From positions 29,072 through 93,071 of the forward strand of contig DGHT01000034.1 in the NCBI GenBank assembly GCA_002392765.1: a DNA stretch of 64,000 bases, read 5' to 3'. Of this stretch, positions 49,178 to 57,875 are shown one piece after another. Origin of the DNA: Verrucomicrobia bacterium UBA3841 (lineage in GTDB: Bacteria > Verrucomicrobiota > Kiritimatiellia > RFP12 > UBA1067). Position 1 is the stretch's first letter. Every line of letters starts with the position of its first letter. Position numbers and translations under genes: made by a program. Under the pieces are notes generated by a model. That model did no database searches and was not told the origin of the DNA. It saw only the letters and a list, made by a program, of their open reading frames with translations.

Positions 49178-50395
49178 TCACAGCGGCCAGACCGGCGGTT
49201 GCACTGAAATCGTTCGTCCGGTTTTGCGGGACTCCTCGGCAAGAAAGGCAAGACGGTGCGATTCAAGGGATGAATCGAAAAGATCGTTTGCCAGAGACGG
49301 CGAAGCGGTGTTGATGAAATTTGCGAAAGACGACATGATCGCGCAGTCGCCGCCGCCATGGTGCAGCATGGTTCCGTCCGGCTCTATCGTCCGGTTTTCG
49401 CCGCTGAAAGGCCTGATTTCGATCGTTCTTCCATCCGCCAGGATTTCTCCGCGGCTTCCGAAAAAATGCGTCGTCCTGCCCCGCTCCTTGGAAAAGCTTT
49501 CCATTTCCAGCGTGACTGTCGGACCGCCATCGTATTCCATAAGCACGGTCTGATGGTCGACGGAATCGTTGCCGCAGGCGTAGACGCATCTGCCGTAGCG
49601 CGATGTCTCTATCATTCTGCTTATCGCAACGTCCGAACGCTCCGCGAAATGGTAGCGCAGACAGTCTTCGTCAAGATAGAGTTTCTTCGCGTCGAACGGA
49701 CAGCCGGAGCGGACTTGCGCAGGGCAGTCCTGGCATCTTGCGGCCGCGCCGTCCGGGCGGTTTACCGCCCGCCAGTGGAACAAAGACCCGAAACTCGCAA
49801 TCTTCACGCACGCGCGGGATTCCATCCACCAGGAAATCAAATCGAAATCGTGCGTACATTTGTTGACGAGCATGCCCGTCCCTTCGCTCTCGACCGACCA
49901 ATTGCCCCGGCAGTACGAGTGCGCCGCCTTTCCATACGAAACCGCCGCGAGATGGCTGATGCTGACGATTTCACCTATGCAGCCGGAACCGACGATATTT
50001 TTGAGACGCTTGTAGAAGGGGGAATAGCGCAGCACGTATCCCGCCAGAACAAGGCGTCCCGACTTTCTCTGCGCGGCGCGTATCGTCTCGCATTCCGCCC
50101 ATGTGCATCCCAACGGCTTTTCCAAAAGCACGTGAAGACCTTTCCCCAGCGCCGCCGAGCAGGCGGCGCAATGCAGCCTGTCGGGGAGGGAAACGACCGC
50201 CGCGTCGGCCGCGATGTCCGCATCCAAAGCCTCTTCCCATCCCGTCCAGAAGCGCACGCCCGGCTGCGGCGGACCGTCAAGAGAAGGATCGGCGGCGCCG
50301 ACAAGAGTATACTCGTCCGGATGAGCCAGCGCATACGCGGCATACGTGCGCCCGCGAATGCCGTAGCCAAGGATTATCAGTCTGACCGGTTTCAT
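49178..50395 (-). CDS. Gfo/Idh/MocA family oxidoreductase
   Basis: 405 residues from ATG 50395, overlapping the stop of the GH20 gene (ATGA). The Rossmann start is VRLIILGYGIRGRTYAAYAL. The cofactor loop has VVSLPDRLHCAACSAALGKGLHVLLEKPLG, with the EKP motif typical of the family. CTHDFDLISWWM is the His/Asp catalytic region. A Cys-rich insert (RCQDCPAQVRSGCPF) is unusual. No signal peptide is seen, so it is probably a cytoplasmic NAD(P)-dependent sugar dehydrogenase acting on products of the same operon. Last gene of the seven-gene minus-strand unit. Confidence 0.82.
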   Translation of the reverse strand: MKPVRLIILGYGIRGRTYAAYALAHPDEYTLVGAADPSLDGPPQPGVRFWTGWEEALDADIAADAAVVSLPDRLHCAACSAALGKGLHVLLEKPLGCTWAECETIRAAQRKSGRLVLAGYVLRYSPFYKRLKNIVGSGCIGEIVSISHLAAVSYGKAAHSYCRGNWSVESEGTGMLVNKCTHDFDLISWWMESRACVKIASFGSLFHWRAVNRPDGAAARCQDCPAQVRSGCPFDAKKLYLDEDCLRYHFAERSDVAISRMIETSRYGRCVYACGNDSVDHQTVLMEYDGGPTVTLEMESFSKERGRTTHFFGSRGEILADGRTIEIRPFSGENRTIEPDGTMLHHGGGDCAIMSSFANFINTASPSLANDLFDSSLESHRLAFLAEESRKTGRTISVQPPVWPL

Positions 50396-51873
50396 CGCGC
50401 CCCGGAATTCCCGCCGGCGGATTGCATTCCGCGCAGCAGCGCCAATCGCGCAGTGAAGTCGGAGAAACCGGGACGCGCCGGCCCGGTCCACAGGCATTCG
50501 GCCAGAGCCGCCGCGCGCGGCCAGATTTTCTGGTCGAGTTCTTCGGCGTTCCACGTATATTCGGTCCAGTTGTCGCCCTGTCCGCCGAGCACCCGCCCGT
50601 GCAGTTCAGCAGGGATGCCGGCGCAGGGATCGAATCCGTAGGCGCGCTCGAGAGTCAGCGTCCTGCGCGCATACTGCAGGGGATCGTTTTCAAGGCCCTG
50701 GCCGTAGTCGAGGTAGCAATACGAATTAGGAGACATAACAAGTTCGTGTCCGCGCCGCAGCGCCTCCGCAGGCGGCAGTATCGCCTGGCCTGCGCCTGCG
50801 CATCCGGGGTCGCGCCAGCACATGCCGACGACACTTTCAGGCACGTCCCCGGCGAGGCACTCGTCCCATCCTACAGCGCGTCTGCCGCGCTCCGCCAGGA
50901 ATTCTGCGAAATGGCGAGTCACCCACGCCTGCTGATCCGCTGCGGTGGAAAGTCCGTTAGCCTCGCGAAACGCCCGGCATTTCCCGCACACCTCCCACCT
51001 GTCGGCCGGGCACTCGTCTCCGCCGATATGGACGAACCCGCCCGGAAAAACGCGGCAGACGTAGTCCAGCACGTCTTCCATGAATGCAACCGCCTCGCCG
51101 TTGCCGATGCAGAGAACGTCCTTTTCGATTCCCCATATCGTGCGCGGGTCGCGGGCGGAGAGGTTTTCGGGAAAGCAGGCGAAGCGCGGATACGCGGCAA
51201 GCGCGGCGTAGACATGCCCCGGCAGTTCGATCTCCGGGACGATTGTCACATGCCGCTCCGCCGCGTACGCGACGATTTCGCGAATGTCGGCTTCCGAATA
51301 CCAGTAAGGACCGTAGCGCTCGCCGTCGAGAGCCTCCGCGTTCTCCGCGACGCTCCCCCGCGAAGGATGGGTGCCGCGCCGCGGACTCGCAGAGCGGACC
51401 GCGCCGTATTTTACAAGTTCAGGATATCCCGGCACATCTATGCGCCAGCCTTGATCGTCTGTCAGATGCCAATGGAAAACATTCAGTTTGTGCGCCGCAA
51501 TCCTGGCGATGAGCGCCTTGACCGCATCCTTTCCGAAAAAGTGGCGGCTCTCGTCAAGGTGCAGTCCTCGCCATCTGTACGCAGGCGAATCCTCTATTTT
51601 AAGGCGCGGCCACGGTTGCGGCAGCTGCGCAAGGGTCTGCCTCGCGTAGAATGCGCCGGCATCGTCGCTGCTCGCGACGGTTGCGCCGTCATTCTCAATC
51701 GTCAGACGGTAGCCCTCGTGCGGCAAATACGCTTCTGTGCGGAAAATGACATTCGTCGATACCGCATGGCCGCCGGTCAACGATATTTTCTGCGGCGCAG
51801 GCACAAGCGGCAGAACCGCCGCCTGTGCCGTTGCAACCGCCGCGACCGCTGCAATCCAACTCAATGATTTCAT
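50392..51873 (-). CDS. GH20 beta-N-acetylhexosaminidase
   Basis: 493 residues from ATG 51873. The signal peptide is LSWIAAVAAVATAQA. The GH20b domain (LPLVPAPQKISLTGG to RQTLAQLP, about 20-110) precedes the GH20 barrel (YRWRGLHLDESRHFF, NVFHWHLTDDQGWRIDV, PEIELPGHVYAALAAYP, HIGGDECP with the catalytic pair D286-E287). It removes terminal GlcNAc or GalNAc from glycans outside the cytoplasm. The region just upstream is an AACTCTC-type repeat array instead of a normal ribosome site. It fits with the GH109-like enzyme at 46203 in use of host or microbial amino-sugar glycans. Confidence 0.92.
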   Translation of the reverse strand: MKSLSWIAAVAAVATAQAAVLPLVPAPQKISLTGGHAVSTNVIFRTEAYLPHEGYRLTIENDGATVASSDDAGAFYARQTLAQLPQPWPRLKIEDSPAYRWRGLHLDESRHFFGKDAVKALIARIAAHKLNVFHWHLTDDQGWRIDVPGYPELVKYGAVRSASPRRGTHPSRGSVAENAEALDGERYGPYWYSEADIREIVAYAAERHVTIVPEIELPGHVYAALAAYPRFACFPENLSARDPRTIWGIEKDVLCIGNGEAVAFMEDVLDYVCRVFPGGFVHIGGDECPADRWEVCGKCRAFREANGLSTAADQQAWVTRHFAEFLAERGRRAVGWDECLAGDVPESVVGMCWRDPGCAGAGQAILPPAEALRRGHELVMSPNSYCYLDYGQGLENDPLQYARRTLTLERAYGFDPCAGIPAELHGRVLGGQGDNWTEYTWNAEELDQKIWPRAAALAECLWTGPARPGFSDFTARLALLRGMQSAGGNSGAR

Positions 51874-51876
51874 CGG

Positions 51877-51950
51877 CAAACTCTCAACTCTCAACTTCTA
51901 ACTCCTAACTCTCAACTCTCAACTCTCAACTCTTAACTCTTAACTCCAAA
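51877..51950 (-). repeat. GTTGAGA-type array between an oxidoreductase and the GH20 gene
   Basis: About ten 7-nt units on the minus strand (GAGTTGA, GAGTTAA, GAGTTAG, AAGTTGA). The array supplies the last codons and the TAA stop of the upstream oxidoreductase (tail EFGVKS), fills the gap and reaches to within a few bases of the GH20 ATG. It is purine-rich on the coding strand, as elsewhere. Confidence 0.88.
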
Positions 51951-53504
51951 CTCCCCCTCCCATCCTTTCCTGATATACGGTTTGACAAGCGCATTTGCTT
52001 CAGCGTCGTCGAACGCACGCTTCGCGGCGTCCCAGCGCAGTTTGCGGTTCAGCCGCTGCGAGAGGCATCCGACAAGCATCCCCTCCAGAATCGAAGTCGA
52101 GTAGTCGATCCCGGAGAAGCAGCGTCCGCCGTCCGGGAACTTTTCGCCTTCACCCCTGATTGCCGAACACAGTTCGCCGATGTGAGCCTTGTCCGTGTCG
52201 CCGTAAAGATCGGTCGTCGTGGTCTTGACGCGCGGCAGGTACGGTGCGACGATGCTTTCGCGACAAGCTTCGTGCTGCTTCGTGTTTACTGGAGCGGCTT
52301 CGCCGTCCATCATTACGATGCAGTCGATTCCGTATGCGTCGAGCGATGCGAGCATCCCCTTCGTGCCACAGACGATGCATCCGCCGCGCGGCTCCTTGAT
52401 CTTCGCGAGCGCCTCGATCATCGGCTTCAGTTTAGGCGCTTCGGGACGGATTCCGCCGTCGTACCACCAGACCGTCGTCTCGGGAAGAGTGACGCCGGGA
52501 CGCGCCTTCGAGGGACGCGACGCGTATACGAGCTTCACGCGGCTCTTCATCGGATACGCCACGCCGTTCCATTCGCACACCATGTCCGTTTCAGCGGATT
52601 TTACGGACGCCAGTTCGGCGCCCCGGAACGGCAGGTTCAGCGTATGGCACGCCATGTCGCCAAAAGCGCCCGTACCGAAATCGTAATATGCGCGCCAGTT
52701 AAACCGGTGATAGACTCCGCGCAGGTTCCGTGCAAACTGGCTGCGGAACGGCCACGGTGTGTCTTCGGGGCGGTCTTGGATATACGGTCTGTTCGACGCG
52801 ATGCCGAGCCACGAGTCCCAATCCAGATTCTCCGGCGCCGGAATCATGCGGCCCGCCGCGAAGCGCTTCGCGGCCTCGCCCTGGAACCAAATCGGACGAT
52901 CCGTCCAGACGTACACTTCGGTGATGTTTCCGATGACGCCTTTTTGCAGAAGTTCTACGTGGCGGCGGTGTCCGTGCGCGGCGGAACCCTGATTGCCCAT
53001 CTGCACGATGCGCCCGGTCTCGCGCGCGATGCGTCCGACTTGATCGACCTCCCAAAGCGTCCTGGCGAGCGGTTTCTGCAGGTAGCAGTGTACGCCCTCG
53101 CGCATCGCCCGAACGGCCTGCGCGGCGTGCATGTGGTCTGGCGTAGAGATGTTGACTACGTCCAGGCCCAGCTTCGACTGTTCGTCGAACATTTTGCGGT
53201 AGTCGGTGTATGTCCTGATGGACGACGTATCGACCCCGTTCCTGGAAAGGTGCGCGAGCGCCGCATCGATAAGCGTCTTGTCAACGTCGCATATCGCCGT
53301 TGGAATCTCGCCGTTGGCCAGGAACTTCGTCCAGTCGGTAAATCCCTTCCCGCCTGCTCCGACAACGCCGAACTTGAGGCGTTCGCCGCGCAGCGCGGCA
53401 CTGCCGATGCCGAACGGCTTTCCCGCGCAGCCGGCGAATGCCGATAACGCGCAGGCTCCGCCCAATCCTTTTATAAACGACCTTCTTGACGATTTCATTG
53501 ACAT
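51933..53504 (-). CDS. Tat-exported Gfo/Idh/MocA family oxidoreductase
   Basis: 523 residues; ATG 53504 has AAAAGGAT upstream, and ATG 53498 is also possible. Tat/lipoprotein signal: SSRRSFIKGLGGACALSAFAGC. NAD-binding fold: LKFGVVGAGGKGFTDW, then VVNISTPDHMHAAQAVRAMREG with HCYLQKPLA (Q in place of the usual E in EKP). GAFGDMACHTLNLPFRGA is the substrate side. It belongs to the long oxidoreductase group common in PVC bacteria and Bacteroidetes, often in glycan operons. Substrate unknown. The C-terminus is formed by repeat DNA. Confidence 0.82.
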   Translation of the reverse strand: MSMKSSRRSFIKGLGGACALSAFAGCAGKPFGIGSAALRGERLKFGVVGAGGKGFTDWTKFLANGEIPTAICDVDKTLIDAALAHLSRNGVDTSSIRTYTDYRKMFDEQSKLGLDVVNISTPDHMHAAQAVRAMREGVHCYLQKPLARTLWEVDQVGRIARETGRIVQMGNQGSAAHGHRRHVELLQKGVIGNITEVYVWTDRPIWFQGEAAKRFAAGRMIPAPENLDWDSWLGIASNRPYIQDRPEDTPWPFRSQFARNLRGVYHRFNWRAYYDFGTGAFGDMACHTLNLPFRGAELASVKSAETDMVCEWNGVAYPMKSRVKLVYASRPSKARPGVTLPETTVWWYDGGIRPEAPKLKPMIEALAKIKEPRGGCIVCGTKGMLASLDAYGIDCIVMMDGEAAPVNTKQHEACRESIVAPYLPRVKTTTTDLYGDTDKAHIGELCSAIRGEGEKFPDGGRCFSGIDYSTSILEGMLVGCLSQRLNRKLRWDAAKRAFDDAEANALVKPYIRKGWEGEFGVKS

Positions 53505-53530
53505 TTCATTCTATCCTTTTTTGTTTGGTT

Positions 53531-54295
53531 TTAGATGCCGTGCTTTTCCAGGAAACGGCGCGAAGCGATGAGCGGCTCGAGCGAGTCGGGAATCGATTCG
53601 GCCTCGACAATCCCCCATGGGACCGATTCCTCCGCAATCTGCGCCAAGACCGTGTCCCACGGCACGAGCGGTCCGCCGTCGGACGGAGGCTCGCCCAGAG
53701 TCGCCGTGGCCGACGGAACGTTCTCCTTGAGATGCACGGAAAAATGCCTGCCGGGATACTTTCTCAGAAGCGCGACTACGTCCGTTCCCGTATGGAACGT
53801 GTTGGAAGTATCAACCTGCTGCTGCAGAAGAGGCGATGTGTCGCTGAATATGTGGTCCCAGGCCGTGACGCCGCCGTAGACCTCCTCGAAGTGGTGGTAA
53901 GTCGTGTGGATTCCCACCTTTATGCCGTATGCCGCGGCAGCCTCGGCGGCCTTGCCCATTTCAGCGCCGAATCTGCGGTAGGCGTCCGCGGAATCGCGTT
54001 TCGCGTGAGGTGTGGTAACGCTCAGGATGCCGGCCTCTGCACAGAAGTCGAGCGTCCGCTTCAGTTCGTTCCCGACGAGAAAAAGATCGCCGTTGACATG
54101 CGTTCCGACGCCTGTCATCCCGGTGCCTGAAAGCAGCCGGTTCAAGTCGTGCGCCGAATGTCCGCCGTACTTGGCGAACTCTACGCCGTCATAGCCTGCA
54201 GCCTTTAGCGCCGTAAGGCATTTTTCCGGTTCCTTCCAGAGAATGCCGTGGATGGAAAAGAGCTGCACGGCAAGACGCGTTTTCGTATTTTTCAT
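53531..54295 (-). CDS. Sugar phosphate isomerase/epimerase (xylose isomerase-like TIM barrel)
   Basis: 254 residues, AP-endonuclease-2/xylose-isomerase-like fold: RLAVQLFSIHGIL at the start, GYDGVEFAKYGG, GVGTHVNGD, KVGIHTTYHHFEEVYGG, VDTSNTFHTGTD, HFSVHLKEN and GIVEAES, giving His/Glu/Asp metal ligands typical of the group. It starts within the stop of the phosphoesterase gene (ATGA). No signal peptide is seen. It probably isomerises a keto-sugar made by the oxidoreductases of this operon. Confidence 0.82.
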   Translation of the reverse strand: MKNTKTRLAVQLFSIHGILWKEPEKCLTALKAAGYDGVEFAKYGGHSAHDLNRLLSGTGMTGVGTHVNGDLFLVGNELKRTLDFCAEAGILSVTTPHAKRDSADAYRRFGAEMGKAAEAAAAYGIKVGIHTTYHHFEEVYGGVTAWDHIFSDTSPLLQQQVDTSNTFHTGTDVVALLRKYPGRHFSVHLKENVPSATATLGEPPSDGGPLVPWDTVLAQIAEESVPWGIVEAESIPDSLEPLIASRRFLEKHGI

Positions 54296-55713
54296 ATCAT
54301 GACCTCCTGTGTGATTTGTTTGCCATACTTTCCGTTGAACCCGCGCGGACGCACGGCAAGAGTCGAGACGCCCGGCGGGAAATACGATTTGGGCAGGATC
54401 GCCTCCACCGGTCCTCTTGCCCTGGCGGCCGCATTGCGGCAGTTGCAGTCCACAAGATGCCGTGTAAAACGGACGGTGCCGTTTTGTGTGCAGACAAGTT
54501 CCCAGTCGAACGTACGGACTCCGTCAAGCGCGGTTGCGGCCGGGAATGTGCAGACGATGTTGCCGCCGCGTACGGCTGCGGACAGCGCCGCGCCCGGCTG
54601 AAACTCCGGGGCAAGAGCGGCACGGCGGTTGTTTTCGGGCGAAAACGGCTTCCGCGAGGACGCTACGGGCAGCGGTACGGTCCAGTCGTCGCCAAGCCGT
54701 TCCGCTCCGCGCAGAAAGTCGCGACGTTCAAATACGAGCCTGTCGCCGAAAACCTCCATGACCATTCCGTGCCGCGCTTCCCATACGCCTTCGTATTTCG
54801 GCATCAGGCCGCCGTTGATGTTTTCATACCCGTTGACCGTGACAGGGCAGTTGAAGTTCCCCGCGCAGAAGCGGAGCGACGCCGTACCGACGGAAGTGAA
54901 CGCACCCTGCCATATTGCGGACTCGTCTGTGAGAGGCGTGTGCGAATGCCCCGAAAACGCTACGGCATTGGGGAATCGCGAAAGTATCCGCGTAGAAAGT
55001 CCCCCGTCCTCCCCCCAGGCGTGGCCGTGGTGGCAGGTGTCCTTCGGGTGCTGGTGCTGAATGAAAAAGAACGGCCTGTCTCCCGCGAGCGCGGCACCGT
55101 GCGCGTCGAAAAACGGCTTGATCGCCTTTACGCCGTCTTTGCATCCGGGCGCCCAGTGCGCCCCTATAAAACGGTATCCTTTCACGGACTTCATCCATAC
55201 CGGGTAAAACGGCTCGTGGAAGTAGTCTTCCCACGCTTTCGCCGGATCGTTTGCGATCACTTCGCGTTCGAACGACGCCTTGTGTTCGTGCCTGCGGGCG
55301 AAACCCCAGTTGTTGCAGCCCTCCATGTCGTGGTTGCCGTAGATGAAAAGTTTTTCGACTTTCCGTCCGTCCGCTCCCCTGTCGCCGGGGAAAACGGAAT
55401 ACCAGGCGTCGGCGACGGTCTCCAGCTGGTAGCGCATCCCGGTATCGGCCATGTCGCCGGCGATCACGACTCCGTCCACTTTGCGCGAACGGAAGTATTC
55501 GAGCGCCTTGACGAACGTGCGCGTGTCGCCGAAGATGCGGAAGTCGCGCTTCGGCGCATCGACATGGATGTCGGAGACGATTCCGATTCTCAAATCCGGC
55601 TCTCCCGGCGCCGCAAGGCCGTACGCGCCGAACGGGCGCAAGGCGGACGCAAGAGTGCCGTGAGCGGCAAAGCCGGCTGTCATTCCCAGAAATTTCCGTC
55701 TGTCCGTTTTCAT
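54292..55713 (-). CDS. Secreted calcineurin-like metallophosphoesterase
   Basis: 473 residues from ATG 55713. Tat-like N-terminus DRRKFLGMTAGFAAHGTLASA. Metal-binding motifs in order: IGIVSDIHVDAP, VVIAGDMADTG, IYGNHDMEG, then HWAPG, FFIQHQHP and FSGHSHTP. The C-terminal 120 residues are beta-rich (VRTFDWELVCTQNG). It hydrolyses phosphate esters outside the cytoplasm, perhaps phosphorylated glycans. The start overlaps the stop of the LamG-like gene. Confidence 0.82.
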   Translation of the reverse strand: MKTDRRKFLGMTAGFAAHGTLASALRPFGAYGLAAPGEPDLRIGIVSDIHVDAPKRDFRIFGDTRTFVKALEYFRSRKVDGVVIAGDMADTGMRYQLETVADAWYSVFPGDRGADGRKVEKLFIYGNHDMEGCNNWGFARRHEHKASFEREVIANDPAKAWEDYFHEPFYPVWMKSVKGYRFIGAHWAPGCKDGVKAIKPFFDAHGAALAGDRPFFFIQHQHPKDTCHHGHAWGEDGGLSTRILSRFPNAVAFSGHSHTPLTDESAIWQGAFTSVGTASLRFCAGNFNCPVTVNGYENINGGLMPKYEGVWEARHGMVMEVFGDRLVFERRDFLRGAERLGDDWTVPLPVASSRKPFSPENNRRAALAPEFQPGAALSAAVRGGNIVCTFPAATALDGVRTFDWELVCTQNGTVRFTRHLVDCNCRNAAARARGPVEAILPKSYFPPGVSTLAVRPRGFNGKYGKQITQEVMI

Positions 55714-57875
55714 TTGAATACGACGCACATGCCGGCTGGAGCCATTGTCACATCCGCTTCCGCCTTGCCCCAGAGAAGCATGTCTCCAAGCGAGAACATC
55801 GCTTTGACGGAAACGGGTACGGCCTCGCGGGAGCGAAACCATGAGACTTCGAAAGTGCTGTTGGTCGCGCCGGCGGCAGGTTCGCCGTCCACGTACCACT
55901 GGTAGGAAAGCGCCGCAGGCGCGAATGCCGAAAGACCGGCGCTTTTGCCGGAGCGGACGGAGATGTTTGTCGGCGAGGAATGGAAATCTTCCGGCGTCTC
56001 GCCCCAGCCGCGTCCGCCTGGGGTGAACGGAACCGCCGCCGCGCGCCCGTCTCTGCGCACGTCGCCTGTGATGACGTTGACAAGGCCGCTGCCGCACGGA
56101 AGCCAGTGCTGTTTGAGGACATCGTCGTCGTATACCTTGCACGAATAGAGGCGCATATCGGCGCGATGGTCGGTTCCGCTGAAATCGGCGGTGTAGGGTT
56201 CGCCGAAGAGTCCCATCAGCCAGGACGAGCCTTTCGTGGCATTCGCTATCTCGTGGGAATAATTCGTCGTAGAGCCCGTTATGAAGTACATCATCCTGTT
56301 TTTCACGTCGATGATTGCCGTGTGGCGTTTTAGGTCCACAGGTACGCCGGTGTCATAGCCTGGAAATTTTCCCGCTTCGTAGTCGCCTGCGGCGATGGAG
56401 AAGTCGCCCGCGCCCGCGACGGAGCCGTTGCAGTAGAGACCGTACACGAAATCGGTCGCCTTTGTCGCGCCGAAAATCCTTTCCTGGCAGTTTGTGTGGC
56501 TATTGAGGGCGAAGTCCACCTCCACGCGCGTTTTGAGTCCGATAGAGCGGCTGGTGTTGACGATCTGGTCGCCAGTCGAGGAAAGGTGCGCGCCGTCGCT
56601 GCCGTCTGAGTCGATCCCCTCGCCGCCGTACGAGAAAGGCCGCCCCGTCGGCGCTGGCGCCAGAAATCCGCCGCCGATCGCGTCAAGGAGGCCCGCCACG
56701 CCGTCGCGGACCGCAGGGCGGTAGTCGTGGACAAGCGTGCCGCTTTCGAGAATCCGGAAACCGTACAGTTTCATGCGCGCCTGGTTTTGGGCGCTTTTGC
56801 CGTCCGTCTTGATCAAGGCGAAAAGCGACAGGCTTTTAGTCGCGCCGGACGTCATCGTGGAAAGGGCTTTCGACGATATTTCAACGCCGTCCTCCAGCAG
56901 ACGCCCCCTGGCGTTCGCAATATCCAGCACGGCAGTGCGGCGGAGCGCGTCGAATCCCTGTCCCGTCCATGCGCTGCTCCATGTGTCGCCGCAGGCGAAA
57001 GCGATGTTGGCGTCCGTCCCGCCCGCCGTTCCCGCCACGTAGATTGTGGCGACTGCCGACGACTCGTCCGCCGTCAAAAGGCGCGTCTGCACCGATCCTC
57101 CGGCGTTCCAGGCCGCATTGTCCGGCTCTATCTCGTAGTCCAGCTCGAAACAGGATGTCGTTTTCGCGGCGTATCCAGTATCGATAAACTGTCTGCCGTC
57201 CGCGCGGATGTAGGGATCCGTTTCGACAATGGTCCCGATGTCGCCGCCGTACGCCAGAGGCGAACCTGTGCGGCTTCGGTGGAAGCGGCCGCCAACCCTG
57301 TCGTAGAAACCGGGAATGCCGCCTTTCAGCGCCGGGATGCCTTCCATCGCCAGTTTCCCGGACTCCCATACCCGGAAAGCGTAGACGCGGACCTTGGCGA
57401 AATTCCCGAATTCGGTTCCACCGGTATTGGCGGCGTATCCGAAAACCGCCAACGGATATCCGCTTTCTCCTTCTACGGAGAAAGTCGCGGCGGACACGCC
57501 GTTCGTAGCGGCACCGGTGACAATATATCCCTTGCCGGCGGCCGCGTCGCCGATTGCGACATGGCGTGCGGTGTCGGCGGCGAGCGGCGTGGCGTACCCG
57601 CCGGCGTTGGCGCCAAAAGACCATTTCCTCTCGCCGTTCACGTAAAGCGCGAGCTGTCCGCTTCCGGAACTTACGCCGAATATGCGCTGCTGCGTCGTTT
57701 CCGCGTCGGTCAGAGCGAAATCCACCTCCCAGCGCGTCGCCGGGGTCATTTTGCGTCCTAGCGAAATCGCCTGGTCTCCGGTCGATTCTATGTAAGCGTC
57801 ATCGGCAAAGGCCGAGACGGTTGATGCCAGGAGAATGAAAGATGCCGCCATCCTCCGTATTCCGTGCCGTTTCAT
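55710..57875 (-). CDS. Secreted protein with three LamG/ConA-like repeats and an Ig-like end
   Basis: 721 residues from ATG 57875 (AAAGGA upstream). The signal peptide ends STVSAFA. Three related jelly-roll-type units of about 200 residues begin YIESTGDQAISLG, YIRADGRQFIDTG and HLSSTGDQIVNTS. Each carries a (W/F)E(V/L)D(F/Y) strand and ends with a YxFRIWESGxL-like strand (VYAFRVWESGKL; LYGFRILESGTL; LYSCKVYDDDVL), then a PxxxGxxGFxDxxGGxF motif in units 1 and 2. A final Ig-like segment (SYQWYVDGEPAAGATNSTFEV) follows. No catalytic motif. Probably a carbohydrate-binding surface protein. Confidence 0.7.
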   Translation of the reverse strand: MKRHGIRRMAASFILLASTVSAFADDAYIESTGDQAISLGRKMTPATRWEVDFALTDAETTQQRIFGVSSGSGQLALYVNGERKWSFGANAGGYATPLAADTARHVAIGDAAAGKGYIVTGAATNGVSAATFSVEGESGYPLAVFGYAANTGGTEFGNFAKVRVYAFRVWESGKLAMEGIPALKGGIPGFYDRVGGRFHRSRTGSPLAYGGDIGTIVETDPYIRADGRQFIDTGYAAKTTSCFELDYEIEPDNAAWNAGGSVQTRLLTADESSAVATIYVAGTAGGTDANIAFACGDTWSSAWTGQGFDALRRTAVLDIANARGRLLEDGVEISSKALSTMTSGATKSLSLFALIKTDGKSAQNQARMKLYGFRILESGTLVHDYRPAVRDGVAGLLDAIGGGFLAPAPTGRPFSYGGEGIDSDGSDGAHLSSTGDQIVNTSRSIGLKTRVEVDFALNSHTNCQERIFGATKATDFVYGLYCNGSVAGAGDFSIAAGDYEAGKFPGYDTGVPVDLKRHTAIIDVKNRMMYFITGSTTNYSHEIANATKGSSWLMGLFGEPYTADFSGTDHRADMRLYSCKVYDDDVLKQHWLPCGSGLVNVITGDVRRDGRAAAVPFTPGGRGWGETPEDFHSSPTNISVRSGKSAGLSAFAPAALSYQWYVDGEPAAGATNSTFEVSWFRSREAVPVSVKAMFSLGDMLLWGKAEADVTMAPAGMCVVFK

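Noticed and set aside
51877..51950. Possible CRISPR array
   Set aside because: Units are 7 nt with no spacers and no cas genes nearby; it is a simple tandem array. The same holds for 44322-44362.
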